Origin: Pseudoalteromonas sp. Scap06
GTDB lineage: Bacteria > Pseudomonadota > Gammaproteobacteria > Enterobacterales > Alteromonadaceae
Reading direction: 5' to 3'
DNA length: 64,000 bases
NCBI RefSeq assembly: GCF_013394165.1
Contig: NZ_CP041330.1
Span: 1,542,501-1,606,500 of the forward strand
In this document: positions 29,504-37,108 of the stretch, one piece after another
How positions within the stretch are numbered: position 1 is the stretch's first letter
Layout: each line of letters opens with the position of its first letter
The notes under the pieces: model-generated
Seen by the model: the letters and a program-made list of their open reading frames with translations, nothing else
The model's database searches: none
What the model was told of the DNA's origin: nothing
Made by a program: the position numbers and the translations under genes

Positions 29504-29812
29504 CAGCTCGGTTAATATATAATTTTTAGTAGCTTATACCTGTTTGATAGTGACATTTAATAAGTGTTGAACGAACAGGCAGGTATGAGCGAAAGATAGT
29601 TATTGAAGTGAGGTGTCATTAGCTAAGTTATATTAAAAGGGCACTTTCGTCATTTCTACATATTCAAATAATCTACAAAAAGCATAATATTTATAACTAG
29701 CAATAGCTTACACTATTTGTTATTAATATAAGTTCATAAAATGAGGATGTTTTTCGTGAAAATAGAGAAGCTGTCCTCTAATAAAGCTGTGACATGCAAA
29801 AAGGAATTTCGT
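29504..29812. other. Gap after gdhA
   Basis: 309 bp, AT-rich. It has one spaced dyad, ATACCTG (29536-29542) / CAGGTAT (29580-29586), of unknown meaning. No gene seen until the small membrane protein. Confidence 0.3.
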
Positions 29813-30031
29813 ATGAATATCAATGCAACAATTCTCGGTCAATTTATTTTTATATCAATGATCGTAATAACTGGTTTAAGCTTTTATCTCGGTAAACGTA
29901 AAACCCAAAATGTTAAAACAACAACCTTTATTGGTTTTTTATTGTCATTTATACCGCCATTAGGTTTAATATTTGTCGCAGTTTTGGCACTCAAAAACGA
30001 TGTTATAAATAATAATGACTCTACTATTTAG
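29813..30031 (+). CDS. Small membrane protein, unknown function
   Basis: 72 residues from the ATG giving MNINATILGQFIF, preferred because AGGA (29802-29805) is 7 nt upstream. The longer frame from 29741 adds a polar stretch that does not look coding. Two hydrophobic helices (about 6-24 and 35-55) are separated by the basic turn GKRKTQNVKTT, so it is probably a hairpin in the inner membrane. Not recognised. Confidence 0.5.
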   Translation: MNINATILGQFIFISMIVITGLSFYLGKRKTQNVKTTTFIGFLLSFIPPLGLIFVAVLALKNDVINNNDSTI

Positions 30032-30250
30032 GTGCCTAATTTTATATAAAATCCATTTTAATTTTCTAAAACAGTTGGTTAGGCTCTGAACCATTACATA
30101 TTGAAACCACTGTTTAGTGCGCTTAATATGACGTTAAAAGGCCTAATCTAACCCCAGCTTAAATTTAAAATGAATACGTGTCGAAAATATTCAATACCTA
30201 TATTGAGACAAAAGCTATCTTAGCTCCAACTACATTTAAGGAGGTGAGAT

Positions 30251-30709
30251 ATGTTTTTTCGTGCAAATTATTTTGAGCTAGCACCTAAAGCAATACAGAT
30301 TCTGATGAACCAAGAAGACTATCTGCGTAAGCAATTTAGTATTTCAGAAACAGTAACAATCCCGATCTGGGAATTGATTAAACTAAGAGTGTCGCAGATG
30401 AATCAGTGTGCCTTTTGTATTGATATGCACAGCAAAGACGCATTGAGTCATGGGGAAACTCATGAACGTATTATTGGCTTAAGTGCATGGCGTAATATGC
30501 CTTTATATTCTAAGACAGAACTAGCTGCGCTCGATTGGGCTGAATATTTGACCCTAGCTAACCCCGTAGACGAAGAGTTCTATAAGAATACGGTAGAAGT
30601 ATTAGGTGAAAAAGCTGTAGTGGATTTGACCATTGCGATTAATGCTATCAATAGCTGGAATCGAATTGCTAAGACGTTTATGCCAGAGGTAGGCAGCTAT
30701 AAACCGTAA
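30251..30709 (+). CDS. Carboxymuconolactone decarboxylase / AhpD-like protein
   Basis: 152 residues of the all-helical AhpD-like fold. The redox or catalytic motif CAFCIDMHSKDA (CxxC followed by His) is intact, as in peroxidase-type members that reduce peroxides or act as thiol oxidoreductases. Preceded by a good AAGGAGGTGAG ribosome site, stronger than most in this window. It is followed after 31 bp by an AraC-type regulator in the same direction, a pairing often seen for this family. Confidence 0.85.
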   Translation: MFFRANYFELAPKAIQILMNQEDYLRKQFSISETVTIPIWELIKLRVSQMNQCAFCIDMHSKDALSHGETHERIIGLSAWRNMPLYSKTELAALDWAEYLTLANPVDEEFYKNTVEVLGEKAVVDLTIAINAINSWNRIAKTFMPEVGSYKP

Positions 30710-30740
30710 TAAATTATTTGAACAGGCATTTAATTTTCAG

Positions 30741-31472
30741 TTGTCTCAACCATCGGGGCAGCTGTCTGCGTTTGTGCAGGGAGTATGGTCAGCATCTGTA
30801 CAGCAACCGGTTCCGATAGTAAAGCCGCTGTATTCTGATGCTGGCAGCGGCATTATTTTTAACCTTGTTGGTGACGTGATGATTGGCAATGAAACCCTGC
30901 CGGAAGGTGTCATTATGCTTGCTATAAATAAACAGACTGAGAATATTGTTCTGCAATCTGGAGCACAACTCTCAGGCATTCGTTTCCATCCAGCCATTTG
31001 CTATGGTGTTTTGGGACAGCATTACGACAAGCCAACACTTTTATTGCCAGAGGAAGACCAGCTTTATAACCTTTATGGGGTTTATAATGATCTCCGAATT
31101 CAAAAAGACATTGAAAGGCGAATTGAAACTCTGCACCGCTGGGCAGATAAAAACCTAGATTTTTCCAAAGTAATTCCAGCCCCTCTGAAGAAAGCACTAA
31201 TGTATATCGAGCAGGATGAAACGCCGGGGCAATTAAGTGCAAGTATTGATTTGAGCCAACGGCAAATTGAGCGTATTTTTAAACTTTGGCTAGAAATGAC
31301 TCCCAAACATTATCAGCGGATTTTAAGGGTTAAAAAAACAATCAGCTTTTTACGAACATACAAAAAAGCAAACTTAGCTGATGTTGCTCACCAATTTGGA
31401 TTTAGTGATCAGGCGCATATGACACGGGAATTTCGTACTTTTGCATGTATTACGCCAGGGCAAATAGAGTGA
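30741..31472 (+). CDS. AraC-family transcription regulator
   Basis: About 243 residues with a C-terminal AraC domain: the first helix-turn-helix in LSASIDLSQRQIERIFKLWL, the second in NLADVAHQFGFSDQAHMTRE. The N-terminal part is a DUF6597-like sensor region. Start uncertain: the frame is open back to 30693 and the codons before TTG 30741 (reading KLFEQAFNFQ) look coding, but no ATG, GTG or TTG lies there. The true start may therefore be a rare codon, or an upstream start may have been lost. It probably regulates the AhpD-like gene before it. Confidence 0.8.
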   Translation: MSQPSGQLSAFVQGVWSASVQQPVPIVKPLYSDAGSGIIFNLVGDVMIGNETLPEGVIMLAINKQTENIVLQSGAQLSGIRFHPAICYGVLGQHYDKPTLLLPEEDQLYNLYGVYNDLRIQKDIERRIETLHRWADKNLDFSKVIPAPLKKALMYIEQDETPGQLSASIDLSQRQIERIFKLWLEMTPKHYQRILRVKKTISFLRTYKKANLADVAHQFGFSDQAHMTREFRTFACITPGQIE

Positions 31473-31664
31473 GTTTTTGGCTTTCATACTTGGTTACCAC
31501 CGGTAAATGTTTTTCAGCTAACTCAATAAAACTAATTTCGTGCAAAGCCTATTTATCAAATCATTAAACAGGACAAAAGTAGTTGGCATTTTCTCCTTTT
31601 TCGCTTATTTTAGCCAACCATTTTTTGCCTCATAATGAGGTATCACTTTTGTAGGAAACGCACG

Positions 31665-31928
31665 ATGAAAACAATAATCTTCAGTCTTTTAATAGTCACT
31701 ACTTTATTTTCAGCTAGCACGTTCGCAAATAATGATTCGCAATACGAACAAATGGCAAAGCAACTTTCAAAACAGCTAGAAACTTCCATGAAAGTAATGA
31801 ATAACCCAAAGTTAATTAAAGCCAATGCAAAATATATAAAAAGTTTATATGAAGCTTTGGTTGAAGAGGGTTTTACTAAAGAGCAAGCATTACAACTCGT
31901 TGCAGCAACTCTAGCAAGCAAAAAGTAA
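31665..31928 (+). CDS. Small secreted protein, unknown function
   Basis: 87 residues from the ATG giving MKTIIFSLLIV, chosen for AGGA at 31653-31656. Residues 1-20 are a signal peptide with likely cleavage after TFA. The mature peptide (about 67 residues) is charged and helical and ends in EEGFTKEQALQLVAATLASK. Not recognised; small periplasmic helical proteins of this kind are common in marine gammaproteobacteria. Confidence 0.6.
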   Translation: MKTIIFSLLIVTTLFSASTFANNDSQYEQMAKQLSKQLETSMKVMNNPKLIKANAKYIKSLYEALVEEGFTKEQALQLVAATLASKK

Positions 31929-32262
31929 AACTAACGAGCCTAGTAACCATGTGAATACTAACAGCTCACTCAGTTTTGCTTCGCTTCACATTTTAGCAAA
32001 TTACTACCAGCCCCTCCTGCGGGGCTATGGATCAAAACGGAGACTGGAGTATAACTATGCTATTAGCTAATCTCTCACACCCGTTAGCTTAAGCTGACAC
32101 CCATTCTAAAAATTCAATATGTAAAAGCGGACTTGTATTTTGAATTTGGTACAGTTTTAACAAATAAATAAAGTGACTGTTTTTAGATTTTATTCGCCTC
32201 ATATCTAACTGGTAGTGCCAACTAATAAATTTGGAGTTTATCTGATAGGTAAGTACTAGCGA
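31929..32262. other. Gap without a gene
   Basis: 334 bp. It contains a GC-rich hairpin AGCCCC/GGGGCT (32009-32014, 32021-32026) that stands out in an AT-rich region, possibly ending the small secreted gene, and the palindrome AGCTTAAGCT near 32088. No reading frame looks real. Confidence 0.35.
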
Positions 32263-33165
32263 TTATTTCTGTAATTGGTAAAATTTTACCAATCCTTTTG
32301 ATAGCCCAATAGGAAAGGTCGAGTAATGATCGCTTCCTTCAACAACTTCCTCTTCTAGCTTTAATTTTTGGTAATTACGTGAGCGTAATAGATTTGCAAA
32401 CTTCACATGACCTGCGACCATATCTTCTTTCATGCCATTTTCTAACGTTTCTAATGCGCCAGTTGCCATAAATACATTAGCCTGCAGCGATGTGTTTTTC
32501 TGGGCATATTTATTTTCTAACTCAAATATCCAATTATTCTTAAACCAGAGTGAAGGGCTGGTTAAGATATAAGTAGAAAACAGCTCAGGCTTGGTCAACA
32601 ATACCCAAGCGGCAAAAGATCCCCCCAATGATTGCCCAGACAATATTCTTTGTTCAGGGTTAACTCGGTAATTGCGCTCAATGTACTGAAAGATTTCTTT
32701 TTCAATAAATGCTAAGTATTCAGTTGCTCCACCTGTGGTGTATTTTGTCCAGCTCTGATCAACGACAGGTGTTAAATCTCTAACTCGACTAAATTGACCG
32801 TCTTCTCCGTGAGCAAATGAAATACCAACAATAATGACTTTATCCATGTCTCGAACATGAGTGACACCAGCAGCTACTTTAAAAGTATAAGGTCCATCAT
32901 TTAAGTAAAGTACAGGGTATTTTTTAGATTTATTCTCTACTAAGAAATAACTACGGGGTACTTTGATATATAAATCGTATTTCTTACCCAGCACTGTGGA
33001 TTTAATTGTTACTACTTTACTGTTAGCAATTTCAAAACGATGGCCTTCAGCGAGTGCAAGATTGCTGCAAATTATATTGAGCATAAAAATTAAAGCTAAG
33101 TATTTTACAAAACACGAGGAGGAAATAATTAAACTGCATATTGTCAAAAAAGTAGTCGGTTTCAT
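32263..33165 (-). CDS. Secreted esterase of the esterase D / IroE-like family
   Basis: 300-residue periplasmic or secreted serine hydrolase (PF00756-type). After a long hydrophobic leader (likely cleaved after NLALA) come YPVLYLNDGPY, the nucleophile serine in ILSGQSLGGSFAAW, and the histidine in EGSDHYSTFPIGL. The family includes siderophore esterases and mycolyl-type transferases, so the substrate is open. The ATG at 33165 is used: longer frames start inside the operators and lack ribosome sites. It is divergent from the blaI-like gene and shares its control region, so it is probably under the same repressor. Confidence 0.78.
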   Translation of the reverse strand: MKPTTFLTICSLIISSSCFVKYLALIFMLNIICSNLALAEGHRFEIANSKVVTIKSTVLGKKYDLYIKVPRSYFLVENKSKKYPVLYLNDGPYTFKVAAGVTHVRDMDKVIIVGISFAHGEDGQFSRVRDLTPVVDQSWTKYTTGGATEYLAFIEKEIFQYIERNYRVNPEQRILSGQSLGGSFAAWVLLTKPELFSTYILTSPSLWFKNNWIFELENKYAQKNTSLQANVFMATGALETLENGMKEDMVAGHVKFANLLRSRNYQKLKLEEEVVEGSDHYSTFPIGLSKGLVKFYQLQK

Positions 33166-33271
33166 TTTGGCTAAATCCTTTGCTATCGATAATGCTAAAG
33201 TTGAAAAGTTTTTAGTATGACAAACAGTAACTTGATGTCCATCTAACGTTTTATCCAGTTTCAAACTCATA

Positions 33272-33289
33272 GTGCGACACGTGTCACGG
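33272..33289. promoter_or_regulatory. Operator 1 of the BlaI-like repressor
   Basis: GTGCGACACGTGTCACGG, an 18 bp near-palindrome around a perfect GACACGTGTC core. It matches the second copy at 33319-33336 in 14 of 18 positions, including the first ten. It sits just upstream of the blaI -35 box and toward the esterase gene. Confidence 0.6.
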
Positions 33290-33291
33290 TG

Positions 33292-33320
33292 TTGCGTTTT
33301 AACATACAGGATGTTAAAGT
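33292..33320 (+). promoter_or_regulatory. Probable promoter of the blaI-like operon
   Basis: TTGCGT (33292-33297), 17 nt spacer, TAAAGT (33315-33320). Operator 2 begins inside the -10 box, so a bound repressor would block transcription. Confidence 0.45.
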
Positions 33321-33336
33321 GCGACACAAGTCACAC
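33319..33336. promoter_or_regulatory. Operator 2 of the BlaI-like repressor
   Basis: GTGCGACACAAGTCACAC, symmetric as GTG-GAC...GTC-CAC, 47 bp after operator 1 and 15 bp before the blaI start. The two copies define a consensus GTGYGACAC followed by GTGTCRCAC, allowing for half-site variation. Confidence 0.6.
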
Positions 33337-33351
33337 CTCTTGAGTCTTTAT

Positions 33352-33729
33352 ATGAAACCCAATTCAACAGAGTTAGAAATACTGAAATTACTTTGGAAAA
33401 AACAGCCACGTACAGCCAAAGAGATTCATGAACACTTAGAATCAAAGTATGGCTGGTCATACTCATCTACACGTAAAACCTTAGAAAGAATGGGCAATAA
33501 AGGAATTTTAGAGGTGGGCTCCTCTGGCAACAAAAAAACCTTTAAAGCATTAGTTGAGAAAATACCGACGCTAGCATCTTATATGCAGGAATTCGCAACC
33601 AATGTCTTAGAGTTAGATGAACCACTCCCTGTCACTATGTTCGCTGATAGCCGTTTAATAAATAAAGCTGAAGTCGATGAATTAGAGGAATTGTTAAATC
33701 AACTTTCAAAGGATGAAAAACAAAAGTAG
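33352..33729 (+). CDS. BlaI/MecI-family transcription repressor
   Basis: 125-residue winged-helix repressor: MKPNSTELEILKLLWKKQPR, recognition helix WSYSSTRKTLERMGNKG, then a C-terminal dimerisation part. In BlaI/MecI systems a membrane M56 protease triggers cleavage of the repressor after sensing a cell-wall insult. The ATG at 33352 is chosen because family members begin at this point; an upstream ATG at 33289 lies in the operator region. The next gene, an M56 peptidase, overlaps by 1 nt, so the repressor and its partner protease are coupled. Confidence 0.9.
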   Translation: MKPNSTELEILKLLWKKQPRTAKEIHEHLESKYGWSYSSTRKTLERMGNKGILEVGSSGNKKTFKALVEKIPTLASYMQEFATNVLELDEPLPVTMFADSRLINKAEVDELEELLNQLSKDEKQK

Positions 33730-35078
33730 TGGACTCTTTCATTATTCAATTCATAGTAAATAGTATTTTTCCTTGGCTTATATTTTCTGGGCTTGTTTAT
33801 GTTTGCTCATCTTATATAACCAAGCACGACAATACCTCGCCAGGTATTTGGTGGTCTGCGCTTATAGCCAGCTTTTTACCTTTTATTCCTTTATCTCTTG
33901 GCACTATTAATATACCTATCCCTGATTTCGATTATATAAGCTCTAGTTTGCAAAGCGCACAAATAGTAAAGCAAGCCAGTATAACCCATGTAAGTTTGCA
34001 GAAAATTGATTTAATCTCAACAGCGCTAATTGTTGGTTACTTTGGTTTTACCTGCTTAAAACTCGTTAAATTATTGCTTGTGTGGCAGAAACTCAAAAGC
34101 TTAACGAGATCTTCTGAGTCAATAAATGAGCTGTCGACTAGTAAGGTGAAGATTGTCATTTCCTCGCAAAACCACAGTCCTTTTGTCATTGGTATAACAA
34201 CAGCCTATGTTGTGCTACCTCATTATTTTTCATTCCTAAATAAAGATCAGCAAGGCATTTTGATTCAACACGAGCTAACCCATATTACAAACAAAGATCA
34301 TATTACGATTCTTTTATGGAGGATCTTAAGCATCGTTTTATGGATAAACCCATTTGTTAAAAAGATGGAATGGCAGTTTATTCGCGCTATGGAGCATAGG
34401 TGTGATAGACATACAATATGTCGCTTTAATCTCAACAAACATGATTATGCTAAGGCACTGCTGCAATCATTAAAAAAGAGCATTCAATTTAGTAACAACA
34501 ATCCAGTCGCTCAATTTAGTTCTGCTGTGCTTTGTGCTGATGATTACAAAGCGAGGCTTTCAAATATTGCTTCGCCATCGAGTAAAAGCAAACTTGCTTT
34601 AACTTTTAAGTTCTTCTTAATGATACTGGTTATTTTTAGTCTGCATACATTTTTAAAAGACCCCGCAATGACAGGGAAGCTCACTTGGCAACATCCACTA
34701 AATAGCCATACGATCAGCTCAACATTTCGTAGCATAAGCAAAGTCAGAGGATATAAACCGCATCAAGGTATAGACTATGTTGCCCAAAGAGGAAGCCCTG
34801 TGCTGTCTGCTGCAGATGGAGTAATAGTTATTTCAGGTAACAAAACCTTGCATTCGAACTATGGAAATACTGTATTAATTCAACATAAAAGTGGCTATCA
34901 AACGTTATATGCGCACCTAGAATCAAGTGACGCTAAAGTCGGCTCTTGGGTTAAAGCAGGGCAGGTTATTGGTATCATTGGTGATACAGGTAAAACGACA
35001 GGGGTTCACCTGCACTTTGAAGTAATTAAAGACAACCAAAGAGTTGATCCTAGTTTAGTCCTCGTTACTAAATCATAA
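33729..35078 (+). CDS. M56 (BlaR1-type) membrane peptidase fused to an M23 (LytM) endopeptidase domain
   Basis: 449 residues. The N-terminal half is a BlaR1/MecR1-type multi-pass protease with helices near 10-30, 40-55, 90-115, 195-215 and 285-305. Its zinc site is HELTH at 181-185, with a downstream acidic ligand probably in AMEHRCDRH. The C-terminal part (about 315-449), where BlaR1 has its penicillin sensor, is an M23 domain with HQGIDY at 345 and HLHFE at 427-431; both metal motifs are intact. By BlaR1 topology this domain faces the periplasm. It may sense or cut peptidoglycan and signal to the repressor. GTG start overlapping the repressor stop. Confidence 0.88.
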   Translation: MDSFIIQFIVNSIFPWLIFSGLVYVCSSYITKHDNTSPGIWWSALIASFLPFIPLSLGTINIPIPDFDYISSSLQSAQIVKQASITHVSLQKIDLISTALIVGYFGFTCLKLVKLLLVWQKLKSLTRSSESINELSTSKVKIVISSQNHSPFVIGITTAYVVLPHYFSFLNKDQQGILIQHELTHITNKDHITILLWRILSIVLWINPFVKKMEWQFIRAMEHRCDRHTICRFNLNKHDYAKALLQSLKKSIQFSNNNPVAQFSSAVLCADDYKARLSNIASPSSKSKLALTFKFFLMILVIFSLHTFLKDPAMTGKLTWQHPLNSHTISSTFRSISKVRGYKPHQGIDYVAQRGSPVLSAADGVIVISGNKTLHSNYGNTVLIQHKSGYQTLYAHLESSDAKVGSWVKAGQVIGIIGDTGKTTGVHLHFEVIKDNQRVDPSLVLVTKS

Positions 35079-35125
35079 AATAATGGCTTTTATTTCAAAT
35101 GTTTATAGAGTTATAAAGGTGTAAT

Positions 35126-35794
35126 ATGTATCAAAAGCTGCTTTTTATTATTTTTACTTTTCTTTTTAGTTCATTTAGCTATGGTGGCAAAGTATATGAG
35201 AGCTTCCCAGACAAAGTAAATCCATCAGAGCATTATGTTTTTTATTCTCACGGATTCATTGTAGAGGGTAAAGATCCCACACCTATTCATGAGCGTTGGG
35301 GGCAATATAACTTTCCAGCGATTAAACAGGAACTTGCCGACTCAAGCTATCATTTAATTGCTACTCATCGGCCAGCTAAGACTCACCCTTTTAACTACGC
35401 TCAACAGCTATCTAAACAAGTAACTAAGTTACTAAAAAATGGCATACCTGCGAGCAATATATCGCTAGTTGGCTTTTCTCGCGGCGGGTTTATTACGGCA
35501 ATTACATCGAGCCATTTAAAAAACATCGATATTAACGTTGTGATTTTAGCGGCTTGTACCAGTGGATTAGCTAAAAAAACAGAAATAGCTATTTATGGTC
35601 ATTTATTTTCAGTGTACGAAACCTCTGACTCTGTTGGTTCATGTGACGATGTCGTTAATAGAAGCATTAATACGGTTAGTTCTTACACAGAAATATCTAT
35701 TTCAACGGGTAAAGAACATGGCGCTTTTTTCACACCGAGAAAAGAATGGATATTACCCGTTAAAGCGTGGCTCAAACGTAAAAAGATTCAGTAA
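35126..35794 (+). CDS. Secreted alpha/beta hydrolase
   Basis: 222 residues with a signal peptide (about 1-20, cleavage after SYG). The fold shows the oxyanion strand HYVFYSHGFIVEG, the nucleophile elbow LVGFSRGGFITAI (Ser) and a late histidine in GKEHGAFFTP. An aspartate in SCDDVVNRS may complete the triad. Not assigned to a known reaction. It follows the M56-M23 gene by 47 bp in the same direction, so it is probably the third gene of that operon and part of the same envelope response. Confidence 0.7.
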   Translation: MYQKLLFIIFTFLFSSFSYGGKVYESFPDKVNPSEHYVFYSHGFIVEGKDPTPIHERWGQYNFPAIKQELADSSYHLIATHRPAKTHPFNYAQQLSKQVTKLLKNGIPASNISLVGFSRGGFITAITSSHLKNIDINVVILAACTSGLAKKTEIAIYGHLFSVYETSDSVGSCDDVVNRSINTVSSYTEISISTGKEHGAFFTPRKEWILPVKAWLKRKKIQ

Positions 35795-35878
35795 TATCGT
35801 ATAAGCCTAAGTTCACATAGCCGATAATTAAATTTAAACAATTTTAAAAAATAATAAGCTAAGGATTAAATCAACTTC

Positions 35879-36901
35879 ATGGAAATTAGAAAATTAAATT
35901 CTCTAAGAGCTTTAGCTGCCCTTATTGTATTTGTTACTCACTTTTCAGATATTACTCATTGGTTAAATGGTTCCCTAGGCGGCGGTTCAGGAGCCTATGG
36001 CGTAATGTTATTTTTCCTTCTTAGTGGTTTTTTAATGTCATTTCTCTATTTAGATACCAAATTTAGCAGACTGAACATTAGACGATACGTACTAGCTAGA
36101 GCCGGACGAGTTTTACCTCTGTACCTTGTAATTGTTTTTAGCTCTTACTTATTAACTCAAAATAATTATGACATTTTATACAACATAACTGATCTTAATT
36201 CGCTAATAGGTCACCTTTTGTTCATGCATGGTGAAAGCGTACTTTGGACAATTCCACCAGAAATACAATTTTATATAATCTTACTCGTTTTTTGGTTTTT
36301 AGCAGGCGATAGAAAAGGGTATATATATTTACTAATTGTGACTTTTATGATGTTTTGGTACTTGGCTGACTTCCCAAGAGTATTTGGTGAAATTAAAAGT
36401 GTCCATTACAACATATTTAGTACTTTAAGAACGTTACCGTACTTTTTTATTGGCGTTATATTTGGTTTGCATTACAAATTATTTAAAGTGCCGAGTTATA
36501 TGAAGAGCAACTGGTTTATATTAGCTTTGTGTTTAATACCTTTATTGTATCCTGAGTTTTCACCTATTAACGAGGGTGACAAGAAAAGAATGTGGCTTAG
36601 TTATGAAGTTCTATTTGTTATGAGTACAGTATTCTTTTGTGTTGTTTTTTTAATCCCAGACAACAATATTTTTTTAGCAAATAAGGTTGGTGACTTTTTA
36701 GGTAAAGTGTCTTACTCATTTTATTTATTGCATATGCCTATTATTGGAATGGTGAATAAGTTTAATTTAAATATTGAACTTAAACTGTTGCTATCACTAA
36801 GCCTGAGTGTTTTTTTTGCGCATCTATCGTACGTATTCTTTGAAAGGCCTATTGCAAATAAAATTAGAAGCGCCTCAAATAAAAAGAAGCTCAACATTTA
36901 A
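35879..36901 (+). CDS. Acyltransferase family 3 membrane protein (OafA-like)
   Basis: 340 residues with about ten membrane helices, the acyltransferase-3 domain that acylates cell-surface sugars from the cytoplasmic acyl-CoA pool. The family start KLNSLRALAALIVFVTHFSD holds the catalytic-type histidine, and RAGRVLPLYLVIV the conserved arginine region. There is no C-terminal SGNH domain. Base composition is clearly more AT-rich than the neighbouring housekeeping genes, suggesting acquisition. Which surface polymer it modifies is unknown. Confidence 0.82.
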   Translation: MEIRKLNSLRALAALIVFVTHFSDITHWLNGSLGGGSGAYGVMLFFLLSGFLMSFLYLDTKFSRLNIRRYVLARAGRVLPLYLVIVFSSYLLTQNNYDILYNITDLNSLIGHLLFMHGESVLWTIPPEIQFYIILLVFWFLAGDRKGYIYLLIVTFMMFWYLADFPRVFGEIKSVHYNIFSTLRTLPYFFIGVIFGLHYKLFKVPSYMKSNWFILALCLIPLLYPEFSPINEGDKKRMWLSYEVLFVMSTVFFCVVFLIPDNNIFLANKVGDFLGKVSYSFYLLHMPIIGMVNKFNLNIELKLLLSLSLSVFFAHLSYVFFERPIANKIRSASNKKKLNI

Positions 36902-37060
36902 ATTTTACACATTTAAGAAAGCTAGAATGTTTATTACACTGGACTTTGTTGTTTATTCTGCTCCATATCACTAGGTGCGAAAGAAAATAGAGAGTTTAAA
37001 ATTCGAAATACGCATCCCCTAATGTTGCTGAGCCTTAGGTTGATAATTTATATTTAAAAT

Positions 37061-37088
37061 ACAATGCAACGTTTAATCGTTGCATTGT
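37061..37088 (-). terminator. Intrinsic terminator after the acyl-CoA synthetase gene
   Basis: Perfect 11 bp stem ACAATGCAACG/CGTTGCATTGT with a 6 nt loop. Read on the minus strand it is followed by ATTTTAAATA. Confidence 0.65.
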
Positions 37089-37108
37089 AATAAAGTAGCC
37101 GTTAATTA

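Noticed and set aside
29536..29586. Spaced dyad ATACCTG/CAGGTAT downstream of gdhA
   Set aside because: Seven-base arms separated by 37 bases, no T tract and no second copy; not distinguishable from chance.
31458..31555. Short protein-like open frame on the minus strand after the AraC gene
   Set aside because: About 31 codons, bounded by a stop and overlapping the end of the AraC gene; too short to separate a gene remnant from chance.
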